Of a DNA stretch of 64,000 bases, positions 32,971-44,588 are shown piece after piece. Both the position numbers and the translations under genes were made by a program. The notes under the pieces are model-generated. The model saw only the letters and a program-made list of their open reading frames with translations. It had not been told where the DNA came from and made no database searches. The stretch's first letter is position 1; every line of letters starts with the position of its first letter. This stretch comes from Marchantia polymorpha subsp. ruderalis (Eukaryota > Streptophyta > Marchantiopsida > Marchantiales > Marchantiaceae), in the NCBI GenBank assembly GCA_037833965.1, contig AP031352.1, positions 2,026,501 through 2,090,500 on the forward strand, read 5' to 3'.

Positions 32971-35815
32971 CTATCTACTACTCGCAACACTTGCACGAAA
33001 CCAAACTATGCTACTGCACTCTGCAGATCCGGTGCTGCGCCTCCTGCGCGCCGGACTGCCTCGCTCTCTATCTCTACCTTGCCAATCTTCCGACCGGCTG
33101 CGCAGCCCCAGACGTCGGAGGGCTGCAGTCACTTCTGACTCCAAGTGCGCCATAGTGTCGCGCGCACCCGACAAGAAGGATTCTAATTTCCTCGCTACTC
33201 GCCGCCGACTCCGACTTTCACCCTCCGTCAATGCCGCCGCCCGAAGCTCGAACTCCCTGAGTGTGATCTTCTCTTGAGCTGCCACCTCCCAATGGGCGTA
33301 TCCTTTTAGACAGTGAGTCACCCGCGTCGCCAACTCTTCTCGCGCCCTGCAGCTGCCTTCCACCTCTGCTAGCTGCATTTCTGCATCTGCGCCCTCAAAT
33401 CCGCGCACTCGGATTGCAAGTTGCGCAACAACTCCTCATCCTCCTTGCGTGTACTTTGACTTTCTTCTAAGGCGCGCTTCTGGCGCGCAAGCTCTTCTGC
33501 TAAGATGCGGTTTTGTCTCCGCTCTTCCTGCAATTCCGACTCGATCTTTGCCCGTATTAGCTCGGCATCCGCCTGGTTTTTCGTCGCCGCATCCTCCCTC
33601 TGCTGCTGCAAGGTTTGGTATAGCTTCTGTGTGACCGCCAGGTGTTGTCGGAGGGTAGTGTTCCTATCCTGCAATACTTGGCACCTAGAGGCCCAAGTGG
33701 CCACCTTGCTCCTCGTCCTGCGCTTGACAGTTTCCACATAAGACTACGGTTTTCTGGTACCCGAGTACTTGGATGTCTTGCGATCCAGATATCGCAGGAG
33801 TGGGACTATCTGCTCGCACAACACCCCTGTTGGCGTTTTCTGCACAGAGTCCGCTTCCTGCTCTTCCGAGCTCGTCTCATCCTCCGTTTCGAGGATTTCA
33901 GTCGCCACCGAATTCCTTGGCGACTCCCTGGAGCTGTGGCGCGCAGCAGCTTCCGCCGCGACTGCCGCTCCACTCCCTGCTAAAATATCCAAGGCAGTGG
34001 GGGATCCCACTGCTTGAGCCCCTGTTCCGGCTCGATCTTCGGTTTCCGAAGGGGTCGACGCCGCAGTGACTTTTGTCACCTTTGCACCGCCCGCTTCCGC
34101 TGCCTGCCCTTCCGGCGCGATCTGCGCGGAAGGTGTCTTTGCTGGAGGTGCGTCCGCCGAAGGCGTCCGCACACTGGTCGCCGGCCCTGTCCGTCTCGCA
34201 GTCGGCGAATCTGGCGGACTCTCTGTTGTCCGACTCGCAGTCGGCCGACTAGCAGCTGTCCGACTGGCAGTCGGATACACCCTGCGCGTCTTCACTCCAC
34301 TTGGCCTGCTTGCTGGCGGCGTTTTCCCAGAAGTGCCTTCCGCCGAAGACGATCCTCTGAGGGTTGTTGGCTCGTCAGCCAAACTCTCTTCTGCTTCCGG
34401 CGTGCTGTCCGGTTCAACGCACCGCTCCGTCGGCCTTCCTTCCGTTTGTCGACCTTCAGTCGCCCGACTCGTAGTCGGCCGACTGTCAGTCCGTCCGTCT
34501 TCTTCCGAAGACATCCGTGCCTTCTGCGCAGAGGTATTTGCCGACTTCCCCAGAATCTGCGCGATTATATCCTCCTGCGTGGGCAGGTTACTCCGCCGGA
34601 CCGGAGTACGCCCGGTCTCCTCAGTACTAGTTGGCATTTTGCGTGACCTCTGTTTTGGTCGACTGTGAGGCTCGTTGGTTGGCCGACTACGAGTCGGCGC
34701 AGCTGGCGCTTCCGGCTGCCTGTCCTCAGGTCTCTCATCCCACTTCCGCTTTCGCGGAATGCGCTCGCTTCGACGTTCTTCTGCTGCTCTTGCTGGGGGC
34801 GGAGCCGGAGGCGGACTGGTAGGTGCCTCGTCCGGATCCGTGTCTACTTCGGCCTCCCGCGAGTATCTACCTGGATAGCTCCGTGTTAGCAGCGGAAACC
34901 GTGTCCGCTCTGAATTTGTCAAACATCCCATCGCCCGATAAAACACAATCAGGTAACGCGAAAGATGATTGAGGGTTCCTCCTCTCTCTTCTTGCGCATG
35001 TTGGCGCGTCACCTTCCACAGGAGCCGTGCCCAATGCACTGGAGCTCCTGACAACACTAGCTCCACAAATCCTACCTACCAACCATGCATGTAAGCGGTC
35101 TTGGTCGGCTGCAATATCTGCAACAATGCAGTCGCGACATTCCTCCGCAATCGATCTTTGTAATTCCGTGTCCGGAAACCGTTCTTGGGATGTCTGGCAA
35201 CTTTGAAGAGCTCATTGTAGGAGATTTCTTCCTCCTGGGACACCTTCACGCTATCGGCCTCGAAGAGGAGATACCCTTCCTCGCTGGCACACCTGCCCAA
35301 CACCTGCGCCCAATCACAAATGTCCCACCTCTCTGGATGTGGACGGAATCCGCGTGAGGGCTTGTGCCTCTCCTGCAGATACTCGCGCACCATCTCCGGA
35401 CATGTCCAGTTCCATCCCACAGGAGGAAATCGAGCTTCAGCCCCATCAGCACAACTTGAAATGCGCGTAGACCGATCTGCGGCACCCTCAGTGGAGACAC
35501 TCGCAGCTGGGGGACCTTCGACATTGCGTTTCCTGCACACACAGACGTTCTCCCCTCCACTCGCTCTCTCACAATCGCCACTGCGCATCGGCCGCTCAAG
35601 CACTGACTGCTGTCTCTCTCTCTTCTCTCGCACTCAAGTTCGCTACTTGCAAATTCTCTCCAAGGTCTGTCAAGATCCTTGTGCAACTCGTCTCCGCACT
35701 CTCCCCTCTCACTGCAGGTCTCTCCGCCCTTGCGCGAATTCTTGGAAGCTAGAAATCGCAAAATCAAGAATGAGAGAATGAGACTAGAGAGCAGTCTTTT
35801 CTTCTCCGAATTCAA
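32971..35815 (-). pseudogene. LTR-encoded ORF in LTR-D (D-type), several lesions
   Basis: Conserved blocks appear in the same order as in LTR-E: PLRVPQ-GLRAF, MVREYLQE, SRGFRP, W-x3-DWAQVLGRCA, NGFRTRNYKDR, then a Pro/Arg/Thr/Ser-rich middle, LLRYLDRK, SYVET-x-RRTRSKVA, coiled coil, REFELRAA and RRRRSTGSAECS. Lesions: a one-base deletion near 35420 (TGGGATGG for TGGGGATGG), TAG at 35076-35078, TAG at 33744-33746, and an indel frameshift near 33390-33410. It is an old copy. Identity to the E-type protein is partial but block-wise clear, which implies past selection on the protein. Confidence 0.75.
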
Positions 35816-36069
35816 GATCGTCCAACGTTCTTACTGGTTACAATTTACGCAGCCAGCTATACGGCCTAACGGTTCGCCCTTGCATGCTCGAATTCACGTC
35901 TCCGCACTTCGCGCATTCGCATGCGTGAATGTTGAATTCTCCCGCCGCCACCGTCTTCCGGACTCGAGTTCGCCGCAGTGTATACGTCGGCTATGTTGTC
36001 TTTTCCTAACCCGACCATCACCGGAGGCGTGTCGCCGCTGGCGTGTTCCTTATCCGTCGGCGCCTTGCT

Positions 36070-37990
36070 GGAGGTGTGAGCACAAAACTGTGCTCACATG
36101 TCTTTTTAACCTTGTGAGAGTTAAAGTTTTAGATTTAAGCTCTTGCAAAATTATGCTCGGAGTTTTCTGGAAGTTTTGGTAAGATTAGGAGTTGGTGTAA
36201 TAGCCAGTAGGCAAAGGTCCGGAACGGGGCTTTCAGGGCAGGGTCTCCGGCGAAGAGCCTTCGGTGAAGTTCCTTCGGGAAAGGCCTTCGGCGAAACAGT
36301 GAAACCCTCATAACGTTTTCAATGTGTGACGCCTTGACTCAGTTAGTGTTTCCTTGGAAAGAGCTCGCAACGCTCGTTCCAACGAGACCAAGAACTCTTC
36401 AAACGGATGAGGAATCACTGAGTTGTGAGTGTCGGAAGTTACTGATGGGAAGGGTTGAGGCAAGTCCGGCTGCGAACGTCTTCGGCTCCGGACGTCTCCG
36501 GCTGCGAACATCTCCGGCTTCGGACGACTTCGCGACAACTGCGAGCAGGCCTTCGGCGAACTCCGAGCCGGTGAACATCGTGCAAGGGCCATTGGCGAAA
36601 CAGTAAACTCGGCATATCTTTTTCATTTGTTAACGGTTTGATTTGATTAGGGTCTTGTTGGAAAGAGCTCGCAACGCTCGTTCCAACGAGACCAAGAACT
36701 CTTCAAACGGATAAGGCGTCACTGAGTTATGAGCGTCGAAAGCGGCGGATAGGGTAGGACAACATCGAACCGGAAGACATCAAACCGGAAGACATCGAAC
36801 CGGCGAACATCGTGCCGGCGCCTTCGGCGATAACAGGTAACAGGCCTTCGGCGGTGTGCCTTCGGCGAAGGGTAAAACAGACATAACTTTCTCAATTCAT
36901 AACGGTTTGACCCAGTTAGGGTCTCGTTGGAAAGAGCTCAACCTGCTCGTTCCAACGAGCCTACAAACTTGTGAAACGGAGCTAGGATATGTGAGTTATG
37001 GGTGTCAGGAGTGACTGTTATGGATAAGCAAAGGTGTGGTCGTGCGTCTTCGGCGGGTGGATGCCTTCGGCGGTGCGCGGAAGAAGATTCCCTCCGGCGG
37101 AGATCGGGTGGTCAGGGATGTAGAATGTGCAGGTGTGGCACCGGCGGCGGCGTGAAGTCAAGTGGGGGAGGCAAGACGACGGTGCATGTAGTCGCGCAAG
37201 GGGTGTAGGCAGCTACCCATCATTGCGAGTGTTGCATTTCAGGCGGGCTGTGGGTGTCTCGGCCTTGGACTTCGAAGTGGGGAGTTCGGCCTGGTAACTG
37301 AGAGCTTGTGGTGTACCAGGATGTGGAGACGGAGGTGGGATCGGTCGTGGAATAGAGTGTGGGTGTGAGTGATTTTTCGCAGGGAAGTGGTGAGAATCAG
37401 GAGGGGAGTGTGGAGAGTTCGAAGTAGGAGAAAGCAGACTCTCGTGGGTGGAGAGTCGTATCTGAGAGTGAAGTTGAAGTGGGATCTGAGATTGAAGTGT
37501 AAAATCTGTGAGTGGGAGCTGAAATCATAGTGGAAGATCTGAGAATGGGAGCTGAGAGTGAAGTGAAATCTAAGACTGAACTCTGACAGTCGGGATCTGA
37601 ATGGGAAACTGGAAAGGGAGAGTTGAATCCAAGAGAGGAATCTGGTGGGGTCTGAAGGTGAAAGCTGAGAAATCGATACTGAAATCTGAGTAGGAATTGG
37701 GAGTGGAACTCGGAGCTAGGATAGACCACAGCGGCTGTGGTATTGAGAAGTCACCCAGAGTTGGGTTAGATCTTTATGTAACAAAGAGTTTGTCTGCTGC
37801 TCTTGTGGAGATAGCAGACAGCAAGTTATTATTTTCAGTTCTGGATAATTGTCTGTGAGAGAGCAAGTGTTTATGATCTCATTGTCTTGAATACACTTTG
37901 ACCACATGGTTGAGATCAGAGAAGTTAGATTATGGGAGCTCGAACCCCCACCTGGACTACAAACGCTGAAGGGTGGGGAGTTTAGGCTCA
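36070..37990. other. Extra segment in LTR-D U3: inverted modules and GA-rich degenerate repeat
   Basis: 36305-37010 holds three copies of the hairpin module in the opposite orientation to the LTR. 37380-37720 is a GA-rich degenerate repeat (variants of ATCTGAGAGTG and GGGAGCTGA). 37720-37970 is AT-richer DNA of different composition. A 9-bp hairpin (GTGAGCACA-AAAC-TGTGCTCAC) sits at the edge near 36077. No equivalent exists in E-type LTRs. An insertion plus rearrangement is likely, but I could not find clean ends. Confidence 0.45.
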
Positions 37991-38795
37991 CAGGAGGCGC
38001 ACATCCAGTCGGCGCGAATTACGCCGGCGCGTATTCGTACCGCTTGTTTTGTCCGTTCTGCCTCGTCCATTGCTGACGGCGCATATCCCGCCAGCGCATC
38101 CGCCTATCGGCGCCACGTCGGAGGCGTGTATCCGGCCGGCGCTTTTCTTCCGTTGCGCAGCCGCCAAAGGCGCTTCCGACTCTGAGTTGATTTCCTCCCA
38201 TGAGCGCGTGATTCCGCCGAAGGCGCATCGCCGAAGGCGTACGGGAGTCCTTTCCGACTGTGAACCCTAGCGCGAACGGCGCATGTCCGGCTACGAGTTT
38301 TCCGACGCTCATAACTTCTTCGTCCCTGATCCATCTACGACGCTCTTGGGCCCTTTAGGACGAGCGTCCCGAGCTCTTTCCAAAGCAACTTCAATCAATT
38401 GGAACTACCGTGTATTCCGATCGTTATGAAGGTTTCCCTTTCCGCGCTAGCGGCGCATCGCCGAAGGCGCACTCATGGTCGGAAGCCTTCAGAGGTCCGG
38501 GCCATTCTTCTGACGTCTTTAGCAAAATCTCCTCCGGAGGTGTCTGCGCCGGAAGCGTGGCTTCCTTAAACGCTGGGAGCGCGTGAGTAGAGACACCTCA
38601 GAAAAGGAGCTTTTGCCGAAGGCGCCGAAGACATTTGGCGCTGGTACATCCGACTTCGCGATTCTTCGTGACCTCGTGACGATCTCCTCAATCCACTCTA
38701 TTTAACGTACCCTTTTCTAACTACAGACACTGCTTTGGTACTTGTTTTCTAAAATTGTTTAAATTCTGCAAAAAAACAAAAAGTGTGTTACCACA

Positions 38796-38800
38796 CTGAG
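38796..38800. repeat. Target site duplication of LTR-D, right copy (CTGAG)
   Basis: Exact partner of 32009-32013. Confidence 0.9.
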
Positions 38801-39214
38801 GCCGAATCGCAATTAGTGGTAATTGAAGAGGATCGCAGGCGAGAGGCAGATCGCACGAAAGAGGAGACGGCGAGGCGTGTTGCCCACTGTCTCAACGGCT
38901 ACGCCCACTGGGAAGTGGCGGCGCAGGAGAAACTCACACTACGTGAGTTTGAACTTCGCGCAGCCGGGTTGTTGACAGGCGACAGCAGGAGTCGGCGGAA
39001 GGTAGCAAAGAAGCTCGACGCTTTTCTGTCGAAGGCGCGGGATACCATGTCCACCCTCGAAGTGGAGGTGTCCGCAGCGTTGCAGCGGTTGGGACTGCGC
39101 AGTCGAGCGGAAGACTGGCAGGGTAGGGAGTTAGTGCGCGGCAGTCCGTCGCGCAGGAGGCGTAGCACAGGTTCCGCGGAGTGTAGTGTAGCGTGGTTCC
39201 GTGCAGGCGTGTAG
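38801..39214 (+). pseudogene. LTR-encoded ORF in LTR-C, 3' part
   Basis: 138 codons that continue the frame of 29284-32013 exactly once LTR-D and one CTGAG copy are removed. It encodes the final helical part and the RRRRSTGSAECS end. Confidence 0.8.
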
Positions 39215-39753
39215 CGTAGTACAGTGTAGTGCTAGTTAGGACTTAGAAGGTATAAAATAGTTCCAGGCATTTTGCCTGGGGTTCTTTCCCAATTTCGGAA
39301 GTGCAGATCAGGAACTCATTTTCTCTGCGTGTTTGTGTCCTTAGTTCTGTCACCACGCAAGAGGAGCTACAACTTGGCGTTCCGCATTTTGTAGCTGAAG
39401 GTCTTCGGCCGAATGTTCAGAGCTAGTACATTGGTTAGAGACTTGAGTAGTTCGGATCTACACCTGCGGGTGATTGCCGATGCTCAGAGCCAGTGACTAG
39501 TTAGATACTTGAATAGTTTCGCCCCTACACCTTCGAGTGTTTGTTCCTGATTGTACTCCTTCGGGATTTTTCCCCTGAATGCCAAAGTGAAGTTTTGTTA
39601 CTTCGTGTACGCCTTGGTTGTAAATTCAGGTTACGCTGCAGTAGGTGCCTTCAGGGTAACCCCTGTAGTATTTCTGGGAATGACAAGTGCCTAAGAATTC
39701 AAACTCTTCAATAGACTTTTATTGTGTTACTGGAATGTTTCTCAGTGAGTCCT

Positions 39754-40204
39754 TGTAATAACCCACTAAAGGCTAAAACTGCAATATAGTGGTAGAAAGG
39801 TCGATCCCACAGGGACAGAGGAACACACAGGGTACAAAGTGTCACGTTTTAACAAACTATTGAGGAGTTTGAATTCTCAGGCAACTGTCACTCCCAGAAA
39901 TACTGCAAGTGTCCACTCGGAGCGCACTCGGAGGTCGCACAGTGCAGCGTAACACACACACACACACACACACCTGAAACTACAGAAACACAACCCAGAG
40001 ATCCGTTAGGACCTCTACTTCAAGATTTCAGGGGGAAAGTCTCTTGCGAGCACACTCGGCAAAGCTGCGGGCAGTAACTTCCAACTCCGGCTTTTACAAC
40101 ACTTCCACTAGCTTGCTGCTAGTGTAGGAAACCCGGTTTGGACTGCCTACTTCGGATCGAAGTCACTCCTACGCGGTGAACAACACTCTCAACTCACAAA
40201 ACGC
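39754..40204 (-). mobile_element. LTR-F, 3' end of U5
   Basis: The minus-strand LTR end GGGTTATTACA lies at 39754. LTR-E interrupts at 40204 and LTR-F resumes at 45560. Confidence 0.85.
40200..40204. repeat. Target site duplication of LTR-E, left copy (AACGC)
   Basis: Matches 45560-45564. The undisturbed site (CACAAAACGCGCAGAG) is visible in other LTR copies, for example near 48980. Confidence 0.95.
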
Positions 40205-41447
40205 TGTGGTACCCCACTTTTGGCAATTTTGAGGAAATTAAAACATTTTTGGAAAACTGTACCCTGGCAGCATTGTAAATAGCCTTCGGTACATCAAAAC
40301 AGAGTGAATCCGGAAGATCGCGGGGATTCTCGAGAGATCTTGTAGAATCTGGGATTTGGGGTGCAGCAGTAAGGACAGGCACCACCCTCCCTGCGAGCTC
40401 TGCAGTTAGGATCTCTACGGCGCAAGGCGCAGAACCCGCCTTCGGAGGTTGCGTCCGCGGCTGTAGGGAAACCCCCCGTAATTAGGTCAACCCTCGGGCG
40501 CCTTGACCAAGTTAGGGTCCCGTTGGAAAGAGCTCGACGCACTGATTCCAACGAGCCCAAGAACGCTTGGAACGGATGAGGACTTAGGGAGTTATCGCTA
40601 TTGGAAGAAACGGAGGCGGTCGCCTACGGCGGAAAGAGTTCGCCACCGGCGCGAATTCCGCCTACGCGGAAGGGGGAATCAAGTTTTGTCCTATGCGCGG
40701 ACGAAGGCTTTCGCCTGTGCACAGGCGAAGTAGGGTTAGGGGAGGCGCGAAGTCCGCCTACGCACAGGCGCTCGCCTGTGCACAGGCGCTTCGGCGTCGG
40801 CGGAAAATCCGCCTTGGGCCCTAGAAATGCGCCTTGTGAGGTAGAAGTGTACGGCGCCTTCCGCGCCAGCGCGGCGCCGCGTACGTCGGAAGAGCCGCCA
40901 GAGTAATCAAATCGGTACGGACCATGCGGACGGGAAGGGTGGATGCGCTCTTGGACGGACGGAGTTGCGGCGGCGGAAGCGCCGACGAAGAGACAAGGAA
41001 CGGATAGACTGGACGGAGACGGCTGACCACGGTCAACGCCTTCCGCGCCAGCGCGACGTAGCGCACGGAATTCGCCTGCGCACAGGCGAACGCCTGTGCA
41101 CAGGAGGATGAAGTTCCGTGCCGGCGGAGAATCCGCCGGGGCTCCTGCCTGCGCACAGGCGGGAGTTGAACTTTTGTCCGACATGCGGACACACGCGTCA
41201 AGGCAGAGGGGGATTGGCCGAGGGGCGGTACGAACAAGTGTACCGCGCAAGGCGGAAAACTCGCCTTCTGCGTTACGCCCCCATGTCCGCAGGGTGACAC
41301 GCTCGCGGAGTTCAAATCCGCCAATTCGAGCGTGAGAGTTTAATCGACGACGGCGGAGCGTGAAGCCGCGCGTGAGAGCGAAGACCGTTCCAGCGTACAG
41401 CCGGCGCGGCCATCAAGTGAGACGTTCTTCACGACCAAGAGCCGACC

Positions 41448-44400
41448 ATGACCTTCGACCGGGCGGCGGAGAACGTCCCATTCTTGAATTCGCAATTCCA
41501 ATCTCTTGTGCGCGCTGCGCGCATCCATCTGCTGGCTGCGGAACATTCTCGACGTCGTCGCACAGGAGATTTCTTGTTGATTGAGGGAGAAGTGAGTGCG
41601 CGTGATTTGGAATTGAGGGCGATTAGAGTTTGCCGAGAGAGAAAGAAGCGCGGGCAGTGCGGAAGTAGAATGAGCGGGCGAGCGAACCCCAGGAACGCAA
41701 TGACGAGACCGAGCAGATTGCGGATGGTGCCACTTCGCCTACCGCAGAACGGGCTGCGCGCTTTTGAGGAGCGCTTAATAGCAAGAAAGCTCGATTTCTT
41801 GCTATGGGGATGGAATTACATCTGTGCGAATATGGTGCGCGAGTGGCTAGAGCCACAGGGACCACCCTCGCGCGGATTGCGTCCGCATGTTGACCGGTGG
41901 ACAGTCCAAGATTGGGCACAGGCGTTGGGAAGATGTGCTGGCATGCCAGGGCATCTCCTTTTCGACAGTGAGAGCATCAAGGTGACCAAGCAAGAAGAGG
42001 CGCAATTTGTGGAGCTGTTCAAGACCGGGAGGTCTACCAAGAATGGGTACAGGACCCGTGATTACAAGGATCGATTTCGCCGGACTGTGTCCGCGGCGCT
42101 GATGCAATTACTGCAGCCGCACCGCGCCTGCTACATCACATTGTGGCAGGTCTCTTTTGTGGAGTGCGTCATCGAGGGAACTCCAATTCACTGGGCGAGC
42201 ATCCTGCACAGGGTGATGCGACAGCACGCGTTTGAGGAGAAGGGGGGAACTCTAAACCATCTTTCTCCTTTCCTCATCAATTTTTATCGACAGCGGAATT
42301 GTTTGACAGCGGCGGAGCTTGAACATTTTCCGCCATTGTCCATCGACCATCCCGGGAAGTATGTGCGGGAGAACGAGGTCGACACTGATGCAGAGGAGTC
42401 ACCGACTTCTACCCCATCAAGACGGAGGGACGAAGGGAGACACACTCCTGCAGCACGAGTGCCGCGGAAGCGGCGATGGAGGGAAGAGTCTGAAGAGGAG
42501 CAGCATCAAGAACCCTCTGCTCCCATTCGACCGCGGCCGCTGTGCGAGCCATACAGCCGGCCGAAGCAGAAGGCACGCAGACTGGTGTTACCAGCTGACA
42601 GTGCGGACACGGCGACAATTGCGACGGAGATAGGAAGTGCGTCGCCAGAGAGGCATGAGGAAGCGCGGACGACCGCAGGAGCGACGGGCCACGCTGCAAC
42701 CTCGACGGGAGAAAGGCCGCCTACGGGCCAAGAGCCTCCGGAGTTACCACGTGCGATGCGGACAGATGTTCCGTTTGCGCACGGACGAGCCTCCGCGGAC
42801 GGACGAGCCTCCGCGGACCGGCGAACACAAGTGGACGTGGATCTACGCTTACGCGTGGGAAGGAGCAGTCCGCCTATGCACAGGACACCTCCACACGTGC
42901 CGCCTGTGCACAGGCAAGAATCACCCCCGTTCCAACGTAGGAAGGGGAAGGAGCCGGCGGAAGAACCGCCTACAAGACACCGGCCCTCGGGGCCAGACCC
43001 TCCGGCGCACCACGCGCCGCAATTTGCGCCTTCGGCGCCAGGGCCTTCGAGCCGAGGAGATACGAGCAGAGAGCGTGTGGAGGCCGCACCATCGGCGGGA
43101 AGTCCGCCGATAGATGCGCCTTCGGCGGTAGGGCCTATAGGCCAAGGAACATCGGGCGTGCGGCCCCCGGCCATGTCGCCTTCGGCGATAGATGTCCGCG
43201 GCGCTACGCCTGCGGCGGACAAGGCGCCGGCAAATGCGCCTGCGCACGGGCCGGACACAGCCCCCACGGACCGATCAAGGGAGCAGCAGACGGAGGAGCG
43301 GAGTGACTGTCCGCGGGATGAAATCTCGATGCGCGATGCGCAATCAAACCCCGCGCAGCCACCTTCCGCTCGATCGCCTTCGGCGGCGGACGACGGCGGC
43401 AGAGAGGATGCGGTAGACAATCAACAAGCGAGAGACGGGGATGCCGCACGGGTACATTCGCCTTCCGCCTTAGACATTTTGGCGACGAGCAGCGAGGCTG
43501 CAGCCGTGCCTTCGCAGGCAGCACACGTCGACGACGTGCAGCCCCACTCGGGGCAGTCGCCGACGCAATCAATGGCGACTGAAATTCTCCACTCGGATGA
43601 TGACGACGGAGGCTCCACGGAAGAAATGTTAGGAGCAGAAGACACCGAGGAGGAGGAGGAGGAAATTGTTGGAGCGCCGGCGGCGGCGCTCTCTGAGCAG
43701 GTGATTCCGTTGCTGCGGTACTTGGATCGCAAGGTCGATAAATACGCCGACCCACTCCAGCCGGGATCTTACATCGAGTTAGTGCGCAGGCGGACTCGCA
43801 CTAAAGTCCACACCAGCAAGCTATTAGCTAGAGTGGACCAGGAGTTGAAGGAATTGAAGGAGAAGCATGCGTGCTTGTGGGGTCAGTACAAGCTTAATCA
43901 GAAATTCTACAAGCACTCCGAGAAGATGAAGGATGAGAAACTGGGCGAGCTCACCAAGGAGCAGGTGAAGGTCAAGGAAGCACTCATTTCTGAGCAGGCC
44001 CAGAATCGGATTTTGTCAGAGGAGCTCGTGCGACAGACGCGGTTGTTGGAACAATGTCAGCTCGCACGGCAGGCGGATGAAGAGTTAATCCGCAGGTTAC
44101 AGTCAGAGTGTGGCGAATTGAGAGCGCAACGTGCTGAAGCCGAATCGCAATTAGTGATAATTGAAGAGGATCGCAGGAAGGAGGCGGATCGCACGAAGGT
44201 GGAGACGGCGAGGCGAGTCGCCCACTGTCTCAAGGGCTACGCCCACTGGGAAGTGAAGGCGCAGGAGAAACTCACACTGCGTGAGTTTGAATTGCGCGCA
44301 GCCGGGTTGTTGTCAGGCGACAGTAGGAGTCGGCGGAAGGTAGCGAAGAAGCTCGATGCCTTTCTGTCGAAGGCACAGGATACCATGTCCGCCCTCGAAG

Positions 44401-44552
44401 GGGAGGTGTCCGCGGCGTTGCAGAGGTTGGGACTGCGCAGTCGAGCGGAAGATTGGCAGGGTAGGGAGTTAGTGCGCGGCAGTCGGCCGCGCAGGAGACG
44501 TAGTACAGGTTCCGCGGAGTGTAGTGTAGCGTGGTTCCGTGCAGGCGTGTAG
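41448..44552 (+). CDS. Intact LTR-encoded protein, 1,034 residues, function unknown
   Basis: Complete frame from ATG (context GACCATGACC, conserved in all copies) to stop, lying wholly in U3 of a solo LTR. Residues 1-300 form a conserved domain with LLWGWNY (about 116), MVREWLEPQGPPSRGLRP, DWAQALGRCAGMPG (about 155), NGYRTRDYKDRFRR and IHWASILHRVMRQHAFEEKG. Residues 300-720 are Pro/Arg/Ser/Ala-rich and probably disordered, and include PVHR units encoded by the palindrome CCTGTGCACAGG. Then follow an acidic Glu run, LLRYLDRKVDKYADPL (about 754), a long Glu/Gln/Leu/Arg helical region (likely coiled coil), REFELRAAGL, and a basic end RRRRSTGSAECS. I recognise no characterised family. The N-terminal part loosely recalls plant transposon-associated ORFs, which I cannot confirm. 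It could be an env-position accessory protein, a capsid-like protein or a regulator. Confidence 0.75.
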   Translation: MTFDRAAENVPFLNSQFQSLVRAARIHLLAAEHSRRRRTGDFLLIEGEVSARDLELRAIRVCRERKKRGQCGSRMSGRANPRNAMTRPSRLRMVPLRLPQNGLRAFEERLIARKLDFLLWGWNYICANMVREWLEPQGPPSRGLRPHVDRWTVQDWAQALGRCAGMPGHLLFDSESIKVTKQEEAQFVELFKTGRSTKNGYRTRDYKDRFRRTVSAALMQLLQPHRACYITLWQVSFVECVIEGTPIHWASILHRVMRQHAFEEKGGTLNHLSPFLINFYRQRNCLTAAELEHFPPLSIDHPGKYVRENEVDTDAEESPTSTPSRRRDEGRHTPAARVPRKRRWREESEEEQHQEPSAPIRPRPLCEPYSRPKQKARRLVLPADSADTATIATEIGSASPERHEEARTTAGATGHAATSTGERPPTGQEPPELPRAMRTDVPFAHGRASADGRASADRRTQVDVDLRLRVGRSSPPMHRTPPHVPPVHRQESPPFQRRKGKEPAEEPPTRHRPSGPDPPAHHAPQFAPSAPGPSSRGDTSRERVEAAPSAGSPPIDAPSAVGPIGQGTSGVRPPAMSPSAIDVRGATPAADKAPANAPAHGPDTAPTDRSREQQTEERSDCPRDEISMRDAQSNPAQPPSARSPSAADDGGREDAVDNQQARDGDAARVHSPSALDILATSSEAAAVPSQAAHVDDVQPHSGQSPTQSMATEILHSDDDDGGSTEEMLGAEDTEEEEEEIVGAPAAALSEQVIPLLRYLDRKVDKYADPLQPGSYIELVRRRTRTKVHTSKLLARVDQELKELKEKHACLWGQYKLNQKFYKHSEKMKDEKLGELTKEQVKVKEALISEQAQNRILSEELVRQTRLLEQCQLARQADEELIRRLQSECGELRAQRAEAESQLVIIEEDRRKEADRTKVETARRVAHCLKGYAHWEVKAQEKLTLREFELRAAGLLSGDSRSRRKVAKKLDAFLSKAQDTMSALEGEVSAALQRLGLRSRAEDWQGRELVRGSRPRRRRSTGSAECSVAWFRAGV

Positions 44553-44588
44553 CGTAGTGCAGTGTAGTGCTAGGTAGGACTTAGAAGG

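Larger units (their letters stand above)
32014..38795 (-). mobile_element. LTR-D: long solo LTR, D-type subfamily
   Basis: On the minus strand it starts TGTGGTAACACAC (38795) and ends GGTGGGTTATTACA (32014), flanked by CTGAG. At 6,782 bp it has no internal gag-pol, so it is a solo LTR. Its R-U5 lacks the second copy of the duplicated 54-bp segment seen in E-type LTRs. The U3 holds a decayed D-type ORF (32971-35815) plus about 1.9 kb of extra sequence (36070-37990) between leader and 5' end. Confidence 0.9.
38796..39753 (+). mobile_element. LTR-C, continued (ORF end, TATA, R-U5 part)
   Basis: Resumes the ORF of LTR-C, then TATAAAATA (39251-39259), a hairpin with loop ATTTT, and R-U5 until LTR-F inserts after GTCCT (39749-39753). 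The remaining few hundred bases of U5 lie beyond the window. Confidence 0.8.
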
